This document shows positions 44,541 through 52,989 of a DNA stretch of 64,000 nt, in pieces. The translations under genes were made by a program, and so were the position numbers. Origin of the DNA: Gracilibacillus alcaliphilus (GTDB lineage Bacteria; Bacillota; Bacilli; Bacillales; Amphibacillaceae); assembly GCF_016909015.1 (NCBI RefSeq), contig NZ_JAFBFA010000013.1:1-64000 (forward strand), read 5' to 3'. The notes beneath the pieces were generated by a model that was not told the origin of the DNA, did not search any database, and saw nothing but the letters and a program-made list of their open reading frames with translations. The stretch's first letter is position 1. Every line of letters begins with the position of its first letter.

Positions 44541-45053
44541 TTATTGAGGTAGGGCTTGCTTTAATTCGTCTGATGAATTCTCCCACATCTCTTGGTTAAA
44601 CTCGCGCAAGAAATTACCCAATAATTGCTTTGATTTCTGATCCATATGATCGACAATCACATGCCCTTTCATCGATTTATCCATGTGATTAACATGCTCT
44701 GGCATTGACTTGTAGGCGCGTTTAATGGAGCGGTCTACAATAATTTCACAGCCAGTAACCCCATGATAATAAGGTCCCTTGTCTGATTGTTCTACCGTTA
44801 CCCAAACAATCCAATAAAGCTTGCCATTTGGCACTTCGTCTTTATTTGGAATAAATTTAACCCGTCGTTCTACCTCACTTCTTGCATGCATTGCACCAAT
44901 ATCGACAAAGGCACGCTCTTCGTTCGGATCAACAATCACCGGTGAAATATTCTCTAAACTGACGGAGCCCACACCGTAGCCGCCATGGCCGTCGGTAGAG
45001 TCATCCTTCATAATCGTAAATTGGTTAGATTTCTTTTGCTTTTCCTCACTCAT
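44541..45053 (-). CDS. ywhD: YwhD family protein
   Basis: A 170-residue protein of the Bacillus YwhD family, no known function. Recognisable stretches are TDGHGGYGVGSVSLENISPV (about residues 20-39), VDIGAMHARSEVERRVKFI and GKLYWIVWVTVE. It appears cytoplasmic. A GAGGAGG site precedes the ATG. It stands in the same cluster as pbpG, ywhB and ywgA as in B. subtilis. Confidence 0.85.
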   Translation of the reverse strand: MSEEKQKKSNQFTIMKDDSTDGHGGYGVGSVSLENISPVIVDPNEERAFVDIGAMHARSEVERRVKFIPNKDEVPNGKLYWIVWVTVEQSDKGPYYHGVTGCEIIVDRSIKRAYKSMPEHVNHMDKSMKGHVIVDHMDQKSKQLLGNFLREFNQEMWENSSDELKQALPQ

Positions 45054-45224
45054 AAAAAAAGCCTCCTCGTTCTAATCTTCTCCTTCTTATTGTAGCATGG
45101 TTAATTTCTATTTTTCATCTTCTACAGCTTTTTATCCCGATGGATTTATTATTTTTCTCTCTGTATTCGTTTATTTTATAGTATACTACACTAGAACGAT
45201 CAGGAAAAAAAGGAGTGGATGCAT

Positions 45225-45407
45225 ATGCCATATGTTACAGTACAAATGCTGGAAGGCCGTACAGATGAACAACGCAAGGCACTTATCGAGAAGGTAACCG
45301 ATGCCGTTGTAGAAACAACTGGCGCCTCTCGTGAAAAGGTAGTTGTCTTTATCGAGGATATCGATAAACGCAATTATGGTATGGGTGGTAAACGGTTAAT
45401 CGATTGA
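45225..45407 (+). CDS. ywhB: 4-oxalocrotonate tautomerase family protein YwhB
   Basis: A small tautomerase of 60 residues. After removal of the initiator Met, Pro1 (MPYVTVQM) is the catalytic base; the Arg near residue 39 of classical 4-OT is replaced in the region VFIEDIDKRNYG. The ATG at 45225 puts Pro at position 1 and has AAGGAG nine bases upstream; an ATG six bases earlier would block the chemistry. The natural substrate of YwhB is not known. Confidence 0.92.
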   Translation: MPYVTVQMLEGRTDEQRKALIEKVTDAVVETTGASREKVVVFIEDIDKRNYGMGGKRLID

Positions 45408-45425
45408 TGATCTGATGTAACGATA

Positions 45426-45466
45426 CAAAAAGCGACGATTAGGCAGTTCCACCATCGTCGCTTTTG
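45426..45466. terminator. Bidirectional terminator between ywhB and ywgA
   Basis: AAAAGCGACGAT (45427-45438) and ATCGTCGCTTTT (45454-45465) form a 12-bp stem with A and T tails on both sides, fitting convergent genes. Confidence 0.9.
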
Positions 45467-45475
45467 TTATTCCTC

Positions 45476-45982
45476 CTAGTGTACCATTGTTTGTTTGATA
45501 TACTTAATAAATGCTCGCGCCTCTTGCATATCTTGCTTGGTATAATTTGACTTCTTCTTTACTTCTTCTACCTTTTGTTCAATTTCATCTTCACTAAGCT
45601 GATCAAAATACAGCATTGTCGCTACCAATTCCAAGAAACGGGAACTCTTCTGTTTTATTTCTTGCAATGGTTCACTGATAGTGGAGAAGTCTGCAGGTGC
45701 ATGCTGAAGGAAGGCCTTCCCTTGCTCTGTCACTTGGTAACGATACTGATAATAATTGCTTTTCTCCTCTTTGACCTCAGAGACAAAGTTTAGATTGGTC
45801 AGTTCTTCTATGCGCAAGCTTAACTCTTCCGAATACGGTCCATAAAAATAGAAGGTATATTTCTCCTCAAAGGGGAAGCCCAGTTTCTTCATGATATAGA
45901 TGATTTTCTGCAATTTTTTGCGTCCCACGACACCGTCTGCTGCGGCAATTATGCCTACTAATCTCGCATGATTATCAAGCAA
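45476..45982 (-). CDS. ywgA: YwgA family protein
   Basis: A 168-residue helical protein of unknown function, like B. subtilis YwgA: GRKKLQKIIYIMKKLGFPFEEKYTFYFYGPYSEEL in the first half, with a winged-helix look and antitoxin SocA/DUF4065-like resemblance (KLQK, YGP). The GTG at 45991 overlaps the GGAG site. The TTG at 45982 (MLDNHARL) has proper spacing and equals the family start. Four bases overlap or abut nothing; ywfO begins 28 bases upstream and is probably cotranscribed. Confidence 0.8.
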   Translation of the reverse strand: MLDNHARLVGIIAAADGVVGRKKLQKIIYIMKKLGFPFEEKYTFYFYGPYSEELSLRIEELTNLNFVSEVKEEKSNYYQYRYQVTEQGKAFLQHAPADFSTISEPLQEIKQKSSRFLELVATMLYFDQLSEDEIEQKVEEVKKKSNYTKQDMQEARAFIKYIKQTMVH

Positions 45983-46010
45983 TGAAAACACTCCCAGTTC
46001 TTAACGTTTG

Positions 46011-47306
46011 TTATCTGTATAGTATTCGTTTGATCTTCTCTTTCTCTGGTCGATCATCTGCTAATTGTTCAATCGCATCTCTTGGAAAATAGAGCTTATG
46101 GTCGGTTCGTTTCTTACCTGAAATCCCCTCAACAATATCCGATTGACGTGATAGTTCTTTCAACTCTTGATTAGGCATTAATAAATGAATCGGCAATCGC
46201 TCTTCTTCTTCACCTGGACGGTAAAAATCATATGGCAAATCAGAGGAAGAGTCAACCACTAAATAATATTCCGGATCAAGATCCACGTCACGGAAGAGCT
46301 GATACAGCTCCATCCAATCCTTCATCTGCAAATTCGGATTAAATTCTGTATATTTAAACAATCGGCGGTTAACAAATCGATCGGCTAAATCACGCAGAAT
46401 CGGATCGGCTTCTTCCTCCCACATTTGAAAATAATACAGAACGACTCCCTCATCTAAGTGAATATAATCAGATAAGGAAACATCTTCTTCAAAGAAGGAA
46501 ATAAATGGGACAGGCTGCACGCGGAAAGTGTAACCTTCATGATACAACTCTTTTACCCTGTGCAAAATTTTGGTCAAAATCACGTCTGCACTTCTTGTTA
46601 CAGGATGGAAATAGACCTGCCAATACATTTGATAACGGCTCATAATATAATCTTCTACCGCATGCATGCCTGATTCTTTAATCACCACTTGATCTTCTAA
46701 TGGGCGCATCACCCGCAGGATCCGTTCCATATCAAAATGGCCGTAGCTGACACCAGTAAAATAAGCATCCCGCTGTAAATAATCCATTCGATCGGCATCA
46801 ATTTGACTAGAGATAAGGCTGACTACCAGCTTATCATGGTATGTCTTATTAATGACATCGGCTACCTTCTGCGGAAATTCCTTCCCCACTCTGGTTAAAA
46901 TCTGATTGACCTGAGTATCACCAAGAATAATCGCCCTTGTAAATTCCTCATGATCCAGCTTAAACACCTTTTCAAATGTATGGGAAAAAGGGCCATGACC
47001 TAAATCATGCAGCAAACCTGCACAGAGGCAAAGCAGCCGTTCTTCACGATTCCATGTCGGACGATCTTCAAAGTTAACCAGAATCCGCCTGACAATTTCA
47101 TAGACGCCCAAGGAATGACTGAACCGGCTGTGTTCTGCCCCATGAAAGGTTAAGTAGGTGGTGCCCAGCTGCTTAATGCGTCTTAATCTTTGGAATTCTC
47201 TCGTTCCAATTAAATCCCAGATCACACGGTCTCGCACATGAACATAGCGGTGAACAGGGTCTTTAAAGACTTTTTCTTCATTCAATTTCTCATCTTTATA
47301 AGCCAT
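46011..47306 (-). CDS. ywfO: HD-domain phosphohydrolase YwfO
   Basis: A 431-residue HD-superfamily protein related to dNTP triphosphohydrolases. Metal-binding residues are visible as HSRFSHSLGVYEI (His near residue 60), LLHDLGHGPFSH (HD pair near residue 95) and DADRMDYLQRDA. It probably hydrolyses dNTPs or related nucleotides; the exact substrate is not clear from sequence. It starts ATG with a GAGGAAGGT site and diverges from lipL. Confidence 0.88.
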   Translation of the reverse strand: MAYKDEKLNEEKVFKDPVHRYVHVRDRVIWDLIGTREFQRLRRIKQLGTTYLTFHGAEHSRFSHSLGVYEIVRRILVNFEDRPTWNREERLLCLCAGLLHDLGHGPFSHTFEKVFKLDHEEFTRAIILGDTQVNQILTRVGKEFPQKVADVINKTYHDKLVVSLISSQIDADRMDYLQRDAYFTGVSYGHFDMERILRVMRPLEDQVVIKESGMHAVEDYIMSRYQMYWQVYFHPVTRSADVILTKILHRVKELYHEGYTFRVQPVPFISFFEEDVSLSDYIHLDEGVVLYYFQMWEEEADPILRDLADRFVNRRLFKYTEFNPNLQMKDWMELYQLFRDVDLDPEYYLVVDSSSDLPYDFYRPGEEEERLPIHLLMPNQELKELSRQSDIVEGISGKKRTDHKLYFPRDAIEQLADDRPEKEKIKRILYR

Positions 47307-47430
47307 GGCAAATACCTTCCTCTTTTTTCTTATTATCTAGTATAATATAGTATAAAGTGATCTTCAAAATTTTTTGAATAACCTCTTTATAGAAGGCCGG
47401 ATCGTGATAAGAGTTGGAGGATACGTATGT

Positions 47431-48252
47431 ATGAAGGACTGGGAGCTTTTTTTTAAAGATAAACAAATACGAATCATTGATCACAGTGATCCTGATACAC
47501 TAACCACTGCTATGGCCTCATTTGCCGTAGATGATACCTTATGTGAAGTTATCGGCGGATCGCTTGATCAAATCGCCTGCCGATTCTGGGTGCATCATTC
47601 AACCGTAGTACTTGGTATCATTGATACCAGACTGCCTGAAGTCGAACAAGCCGTAGCCCTTTTGCGGGCACAGGGCTATGATGTGGTTGTGCGTAATTCT
47701 GGCGGGCTTGCTGTAGCATTGGATCAAGATGTGCTGAATTTTTCTTTTATTGTGCCAGATTTGCCGGAGATGGGCATCCATTCTGGCTACCAATTGATGA
47801 CAGCCTTTGTTCAAGATATGTATAGTGATTTGACAGATGAAATCGAAGCCTATGAAATAGCAGGCTCTTATTGTCCTGGTGATTATGACTTAAGCATTGG
47901 CGGAAAAAAATTCGCCGGCATCTCTCAGCGCCGGGTAAAGAAAGGAATAGCTGTACAGATTTATCTTTGCATGCGCGGCAGTGGTGCTCAGCGAGCCGCA
48001 TTAATCCGTCAATTTTATCAAGCTGGCGGCGCCAAAGAGGATATGCGTTTTGACTATCCAGTTATAAAGCCTGATACTATGCGGTCATTGTCTGAATTGA
48101 TTGGTGTTGAATTAACGGTTGCCGATGCGATAGATCGGGTAAAGCGGCTCTTTGGCGATACCTATGAAGCAGACTTAGCCGGTGAAGAACTAACCATATT
48201 TGAACAGCGGATGCAGCAAATGATTGACAGGAATCAAAAGGCACTCAGGTAA
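47431..48252 (+). CDS. lipL: Octanoyl-[GcvH]:protein N-octanoyltransferase
   Basis: Amidotransferase that moves octanoyl from GcvH to E2 subunits in Bacillus lipoic acid synthesis. It is 273 residues; the catalytic Cys is in GSYCPGDYDLSIGGKKFAGI (near residue 148), and RNSGGLAVALD and WVHHSTVVLG are conserved. The start ATG at 47431 gives MKDWELFF, after GGAGG with ten bases spacing. An out-of-frame ATG at 47427 opens a nine-codon frame closing at a T8 run (47447-47454). It sits near pta as in B. subtilis. Confidence 0.93.
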   Translation: MKDWELFFKDKQIRIIDHSDPDTLTTAMASFAVDDTLCEVIGGSLDQIACRFWVHHSTVVLGIIDTRLPEVEQAVALLRAQGYDVVVRNSGGLAVALDQDVLNFSFIVPDLPEMGIHSGYQLMTAFVQDMYSDLTDEIEAYEIAGSYCPGDYDLSIGGKKFAGISQRRVKKGIAVQIYLCMRGSGAQRAALIRQFYQAGGAKEDMRFDYPVIKPDTMRSLSELIGVELTVADAIDRVKRLFGDTYEADLAGEELTIFEQRMQQMIDRNQKALR

Positions 48253-48296
48253 TCGAGTAGAAGGGGAAATTAGTAACTTTTCCCTCTACTCGATTC
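48251..48296 (+). terminator. Hairpin after lipL
   Basis: A long stem, ATCGAGTAGAAGGGGAAA against TTTCCCTCTACTCGAT with a one-base bulge, follows the lipL stop. There is no T-run directly after it (a TTTTTTT comes 16 bases later), so termination strength is uncertain. Confidence 0.7.
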
Positions 48297-48553
48297 CTCG
48301 CTTATTCTTTTTTTCTAGCATCTCTATCCATTGTTCTCCATAAGAAATGTTATCGATTGTATCCACCCTCTCATCGAATTTTACATAGCAATATATTATA
48401 TATTTTACTATAACCTTCTCACCATGAGCAGTGGAGATTTGCATAATCATTTCGCATTACTTAAAAATAGATTGTTGTTGACAACCTTTCATACATTCTA
48501 TTTTGTGATAAAATGACAACATATTAGGTAATCAATGACATCAAACAGAAGTG

Positions 48554-48606
48554 TTGTTCTAACAGTGGTACGGACTGTTGTATAGATATACGAAGAACAA
48601 AAAGGA
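48554..48606 (+). ncRNA. Possible three-way-junction RNA upstream of a small ORF
   Basis: An outer stem TGTTCT...AGAACA encloses two hairpins: AACAGT-ggtacgg-ACTGTT and GTAT-agat-ATAC. A candidate promoter (TTGACA near 48479 or a TGTGATAAAAT-type -10) lies upstream, and a small ORF with an AAAGGAC site follows directly. It fits no riboswitch class I recognise. The gap 48297-48859 contains nothing else that I can name. Confidence 0.3.
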
Positions 48607-48616
48607 CAAAATTCAA

Positions 48617-48724
48617 ATGGCGTCAGGTTTGCTTCTTGTTATAGTTTCTTTAATATATACCTATCAAATTTGTGAACTATATGTGGTAGAATTTATAATA
48701 AAATTAACGCAAAATTTTGGATGA
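48617..48724 (+). CDS. Possible small hydrophobic peptide
   Basis: A 35-codon frame, M-A-S-G-L-L-L-V-I-V-S-L-I-Y then a second hydrophobic part ending KLTQNFG. The first half could form a membrane helix, and the size recalls type I toxin or membrane microproteins, though no family match is recognised. AAAGGAC lies about nine bases before the ATG. Downstream, GCAAGGTTTTTTTG might end transcription but lacks a clear stem. The reading may be accidental in this AT-rich gap. Confidence 0.3.
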   Translation: MASGLLLVIVSLIYTYQICELYVVEFIIKLTQNFG

Positions 48725-48859
48725 GTTTAGCAGTAGTATCTGTATTAAAGACATCTCACTAAGCAAGGTTTTTTTGTTTTTCTCCTTTCACCACCTAGAT
48801 AGTTGCCATGCCTGGTACACATAGAAAAGGGCGAATGAGACGTCCTTTTCCAGATATGA

Positions 48860-49693
48860 TTAAATAGTAAACGGCGGAATATAGCGGCCGTCTATATCTG
48901 TAAATTGATACTCCTTCGCCAAATCGCCTACTCTGTATACATGTCCTGTCTTTTCCATAATATGAGGGTCTCCTGCCAGTGCAGCAACCCCACGCCCGAC
49001 ATAATGTGGTGTTTCTGTTTGCTGTAAATCAGCCGCCTCTTGCCAGTGTGCTTCATCTGATTGATGATGTTTTAACACAAGCTCTGTCCGCATAAAACCT
49101 GGTGAAACAGCCAGCACAGCAATGTTATCTTGTTGTAATTCTATAGAAAGGCCGAATGCCATTCGAATTATTGCTTGCTTGGCTAAATCATAATAAAACT
49201 GCCCTGTGTATTTGTTATCATTCCAAAAGGTGGTATGAATGATCAGAGCTTGTTCATTCTCTCGAAGCAACGGAATGGCGAAATGATTCGTTGCTAATTG
49301 GGCTCGTACACCTGCCGTAAACATAGTATCCCAATGTTGTAAAGGCAATTCCCAAAAAGGCTTCGCCTCTACCCCAAGATCATGTGCTCCCCACACATTG
49401 TTTACCAAAATATCTAATTTACCCTGTTCTTTTCGAATTCGGTTAATCACTGCCTCTGTTTCTGCATCATTGGTATGATCACAACGAATGGCAATACCTT
49501 TTCCTCCTGCCGCTTCTATTTGTGAGACTGTATCATCGATGGTTCCCGGCCAGTTATTTGTAGCGTGTTCTTTTGTACTGCGTCCTGTAATATAAACGGT
49601 TGCACCTGCTTTTCCTAATTCGACCGCAATCCCTTTCCCAGCTCCTCTGCTTCCTCCGGTTACTAGTGCGATTTTTTCTTTAAGTGGTTGCAT
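48860..49693 (-). CDS. SDR-family oxidoreductase
   Basis: NAD(P)-dependent short-chain dehydrogenase of about 277 residues. The cofactor loop GGSRGAGKGIAVELG (TGxxxGxG variant near residue 12), NNVW in place of NNAG, and YxxxK in FYYDLAKQAIIRMA (with N at NDNKYTGQFYYD) are visible. The catalytic Ser position is replaced by Thr (IHTTFWND), found in some SDRs. The substrate is unknown. A TTG at 49711 is in frame, but AAAGG ten bases before the ATG at 49693 supports the latter. Confidence 0.85.
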   Translation of the reverse strand: MQPLKEKIALVTGGSRGAGKGIAVELGKAGATVYITGRSTKEHATNNWPGTIDDTVSQIEAAGGKGIAIRCDHTNDAETEAVINRIRKEQGKLDILVNNVWGAHDLGVEAKPFWELPLQHWDTMFTAGVRAQLATNHFAIPLLRENEQALIIHTTFWNDNKYTGQFYYDLAKQAIIRMAFGLSIELQQDNIAVLAVSPGFMRTELVLKHHQSDEAHWQEAADLQQTETPHYVGRGVAALAGDPHIMEKTGHVYRVGDLAKEYQFTDIDGRYIPPFTI

Positions 49694-50030
49694 TTTCTTA
49701 AATCCTTTCAACAGAAATTATCTTCATTATAAACAGTAATTCTTGACATCTATTGTCATATTTAATGAAATAATTTATAAAACGGGTTTATGGATGGTTG
49801 CGCCGGGATAAAAAGGAGAGAAGGTTGCTTACTAGTTATTTGTGAGAACCAGATAAACAATAGCAATGAATCGTAGCGTTTGAAGAATGACAAACAAAAG
49901 CAATGCAGGTTTGTGAGTCCATCAGACTATTGCTAAATGAAACAGCGGCGATACATATCATAGTCGATTGATAGCTTGATAAATCATCACAGGAAGGTGA
50001 CGGAACAAACTGTATCATCCATTTGTTCCG
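49694..50030. other. Gap between the SDR gene and menC-like gene
   Basis: There is no convincing gene. A hairpin with arms TGACGGAACAAA (49998-50009) and TTTGTTCCGTCA (50022-50033) overlaps the end of the menC-like gene; its arms are a one-base-longer variant of the TGACGGACAA repeat arms and may act as a terminator. A TTGACA at about 49752 lacks a clear partner. Confidence 0.5.
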
Positions 50031-51125
50031 TCAATTTGAATCAAGGCACTCTGACTGACTGGGTGGCAGTTCCACTTGATAGCCAATCCCCGGATGATCA
50101 GGCAGTTTGATTATCCCATGTTCCATTTCAATCTCTGGCTGGATAATGTCTTTTTGCCAATAACGGTTAGACGGACCTGGATCGGCAGGATAATAAAAAT
50201 TCGGCAAAGTAGCTAATGCCAATGACTGCGCCCGTCCAATTCCCGCTTCCAGCATCCCCCCACACCAAACAGGAATCCCTTGTTCCTGACAATAATCATG
50301 GATTGTTATCGCTTGTCGGAACCCTCCTACCTTTGCCAGCTTTATACTGATTACTTGACAGCTTTTTAATGTTAAGGCGACTTTAACATCTTCTAAGGTA
50401 TGAATACTCTCATCCAGACAAATCGGGGTTTTTATTTGTTGTTGGAGTACCGCGTGTTCCAGAAAATCGTCTGCTGCCAGCGGTTGTTCTATCATCAGCA
50501 AATTAAAATAATCAAACTGCTTAAGGTGGTCGATTTCTTGCAAGGTATAGGCAGAGTTTGCGTCAACCATCAGTGATAGATCGGGATAATCACGGCGAAC
50601 TTGTTCCAGTATCTTAATATCGTATCCTGGTTTCACCTTTAATTTAATGCGCTGAAAACCTTTGTTAAGTGCTTGCTGGATCTTGTGGCTTAAGGTGGAA
50701 TAATCTGGCTGAATACCAATTGCTGCTCCAACCGGTACCTGATTAGTTCTCCCACCGATCACTTGATAAAGCGGCTGGCGTTGTTTTTTGGCATATAAAT
50801 CCCATACTGCTCCTTCTATTGCCGTTTTTGCCATATGATTGCGCCGAATGGGGGAAAGGTTCAGTTCATTAGGATGGGAGATTGTTTGTGTTTTGATCAT
50901 TGGCCAGATGTGGTTTGCAATGATATGCTGAGCAGTTTCTATTGTTTCTTCTGTATACCATGGCGCATCGAAGGCCACACACTCCCCATACCCGCGAGTT
51001 CCTGCAGGATCAATTAATTCCACAATCAACACCTTTTTTTCAGTCACCGTTGTTGTGCTGTTTTGGAATGGGAATTTTAATGGCATTGTAAAACGGTGAA
51101 GACAAAGTTGTTCAAAAACTAACAT
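50031..51125 (-). CDS. Enolase-superfamily enzyme, o-succinylbenzoate synthase / N-succinylamino-acid racemase type
   Basis: A 364-residue enolase-superfamily protein of the MenC/NSAR group. The catalytic Lys motif is RIKLKVKPG (near residue 162), metal ligands are in LMVDANSAY (Asp), MIEQPLA (Glu) and CLDESIH (Asp), and the second Lys is in SIKLAKVGG. OSBS makes a menaquinone precursor; NSARs racemise N-succinyl amino acids, and many members do both. There is no men operon around it, so the racemase role is open. The GTG at 51128 is skipped for the ATG at 51125. Confidence 0.85.
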   Translation of the reverse strand: MLVFEQLCLHRFTMPLKFPFQNSTTTVTEKKVLIVELIDPAGTRGYGECVAFDAPWYTEETIETAQHIIANHIWPMIKTQTISHPNELNLSPIRRNHMAKTAIEGAVWDLYAKKQRQPLYQVIGGRTNQVPVGAAIGIQPDYSTLSHKIQQALNKGFQRIKLKVKPGYDIKILEQVRRDYPDLSLMVDANSAYTLQEIDHLKQFDYFNLLMIEQPLAADDFLEHAVLQQQIKTPICLDESIHTLEDVKVALTLKSCQVISIKLAKVGGFRQAITIHDYCQEQGIPVWCGGMLEAGIGRAQSLALATLPNFYYPADPGPSNRYWQKDIIQPEIEMEHGIIKLPDHPGIGYQVELPPSQSECLDSN

Positions 51126-51201
51126 CACGGCATATTCCTTTCTATGTTTCTACCATCCATTTAGAAAAATATCCTTATATTTGCACTTATTGAACTTGGA
51201 A

Positions 51202-51396
51202 TGACAGACAAAGTTTTGGGATTTCGCACTTTTTTGTCCGTCATAGCCAAGATGACAGACAAAGTTTTAGGATTTCGCGCTTTTTTGTCCGTCATAGCCA
51301 AGATGACAAACAAAGTTTTGGGATTTCGCGCTTTTTTGTCCGTCATAACATTCTTATGGACTGAAGAATGGATTTCCCCTTTTTTCTGTCCATAAG
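51202..51396. repeat. Array of TGACAGACAA hairpin repeats
   Basis: Three near-identical units of 51 bases begin at 51202, 51253 and 51304, each ending TTGTCCGTCA. A fourth diverged unit runs from TTATGGAC (51354) to GTCCATAAG (51396). The linker ATAGCCAAGA is also repeated. This is the best-conserved array in the window, lying between the menC-like gene and pta; the gap 51126-51434 holds nothing else apart from the pta terminator. Confidence 0.88.
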
Positions 51397-51420
51397 ACCT
51401 ACCATACTAAATAGAGAAAA

Positions 51421-51444
51421 GGCACAGTAGGGATCTACTGTGCA
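51421..51444 (-). terminator. Terminator at the end of pta
   Basis: GCACAGTAG (51422-51430) pairs with CTACTGTGC (51436-51444), overlapping the pta stop codon, and is followed on the minus strand by CTTTTCTC. Confidence 0.75.
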
Positions 51445-52415
51445 TTTAAAGATTGGGCGGCGGTGATTAGTGCTAATTTATAGGCATCTTCACTGCTGCA
51501 CCCTCTTGATAAGTCATTTACTGGTTTATTTAAGCCTTGTAAGATCGGTCCGACTGCGTCGAAGCCGCCTAGGCGTTGGGCTATCTTGTATCCAATATTA
51601 CCTGCCTCTAATCCAGGAAATACGAATACGTTGGCATCTCCTTTTAGGACAGATCCTGGCGCCTTCTTCTCCGCCACAGAAGGGACAAAGGCAGCATCAA
51701 ATTGGAACTCTCCATCGATTGTCAGTTCAGGTGCTTTTTCTCTTGCAATAGCTGCAGCTTGTACCACTTTCTCGGTTTCTTCTGATTTGGCCGATCCTTT
51801 AGTAGAAAAGCTTAACATAGCTACACGTGGATCTATATCAAATAAGGCAGCTGTCTCCGCACTGGTGATTGCGATCTCTGCCAGATCTTGACTGTCTGGT
51901 GCAATGTTAATGGCACAATCAGCAAACACGTATTTCTCATCATCACGTACCATGACGAAAACACCAGAAGTCTTTTTAACACCTGGTTTGGTCTTGATGA
52001 TTTGCAAAGCTGGCCTTACGGTATCGGCAGTAGAATGTGCGGCCCCGCTTACCAGTCCGTCTGCTTTTCCCATATAAACAAGCATGGTTCCAAAATAGTT
52101 TTCATCCAACAGCAATTTGCGTGCATCCTCTTCCGATGCCTTCCCTCTACGTCGTTCTACAAAAGAGGTAACCATTTCTTCAAATGCAGGATATGTACTA
52201 GGGTCGATAATTTCCACATCCTCCATAGAAATATTAATTTCTTTTGCCTTCTGTTCTATTTTTTCTTGCAATCCGATTAGTACAGGTTCTACTAATCCTT
52301 CCTTTTTCAGTTGGCTGGCAGCAGTAATAATTCGCTCATCCAATCCTTCTGGAAGCACAATTTTACTAGTTTTTCCGTACAATCTCTTCTTTACATCTTC
52401 AAATAAATCACTCAT
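51435..52415 (-). CDS. pta: Phosphate acetyltransferase
   Basis: Interconverts acetyl-CoA and acetyl phosphate, the first step of acetate overflow. It is 326 residues, the short PTA domain form typical of Bacillus. Motifs include IVLPEGLDERII near residue 20, ADGLVSGAAHSTADTVRPALQ, and FPGLEAGNIGYKIAQRLGG toward the C-terminus. I see no clear cre site in the upstream 80 bases. Confidence 0.96.
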   Translation of the reverse strand: MSDLFEDVKKRLYGKTSKIVLPEGLDERIITAASQLKKEGLVEPVLIGLQEKIEQKAKEINISMEDVEIIDPSTYPAFEEMVTSFVERRRGKASEEDARKLLLDENYFGTMLVYMGKADGLVSGAAHSTADTVRPALQIIKTKPGVKKTSGVFVMVRDDEKYVFADCAINIAPDSQDLAEIAITSAETAALFDIDPRVAMLSFSTKGSAKSEETEKVVQAAAIAREKAPELTIDGEFQFDAAFVPSVAEKKAPGSVLKGDANVFVFPGLEAGNIGYKIAQRLGGFDAVGPILQGLNKPVNDLSRGCSSEDAYKLALITAAQSLNAQ

Positions 52416-52989
52416 GATTCAACCCTCCAATTTATTATCTGTACTATATGATACGCCTTTTTGTGTAACAATGAAAGTAAAAGCTCAACAAAAAAAGTAC
52501 TTTCTGAAAAAATCGGTGAGTCTCTGTACAGCTGGAGACACATTACTCATTATCTCCTTGTATTTTACACTTAATTCAAGGATATCAAAATCTATTTTAA
52601 AAAGCTATGTTTAATCCTAATCAATGCAGCACCGATATAACACAGCCCTTTCTCAAAAAAATTCCTGATTTGTTCATTTTTATGGAATTTTTTAGTTAAT
52701 CCTTATAGCCGGTTCCTGATTAATCTTCTCTACTTATGGTATATTAAGATAAAGTGAAATTTATCGCAGTGTAACTGGCTGTAAAACCCCCACTTCAAGC
52801 ACGTCTTTTGCTAAGTGGGAAGCTTAGGCCCGATCGGTTCAACTAACATTCAGTGGGATGGAAAAACCCCCCACTGAACGAAGTTTCACTTTATCAGCGT
52901 GTGAACACTCGCCTTGTTGGGATCTTTTTGAACCAAAAGCGGATGGTTAACACCATAATAAATAATTGTTATAAAAGGAGTGGAGTCTG
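52416..52989. other. Gap between divergent pta and hemQ
   Basis: About 570 bases holding the promoter regions of both genes and the palindromic element at 52749-52896. A further TCTTTTTGAACC near 52924 resembles the TTCAAAAAG repeat end. No gene is seen. Confidence 0.5.
52749..52896. mobile_element. Palindromic intergenic element with GATAAAGTGAAA ends
   Basis: Terminal inverted repeats GATAAAGTGAAA (52749) and TTTCACTTTATC (ending 52896) enclose two hairpins, CCCACTT/AAGTGGG (around 52790-52820) and CAGTGGG/CCCACTG (52851-52877), plus GGCCCGATCGG between them. About 148 bases, no ORF. It has the form of a small non-autonomous element or a mobile structured RNA. Confidence 0.6.

Noticed and set aside
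49836..50018. 60-codon minus-strand ORF after the menC-like gene
   Set aside because: Cysteine- and serine-rich random-looking sequence, no ribosome site, starts inside the hairpin at the gene end.
51161..51395. Repeated MTDKKARNPKTLSVI frames
   Set aside because: Same repeat family in another place; the translation is a by-product of a 51-base period.
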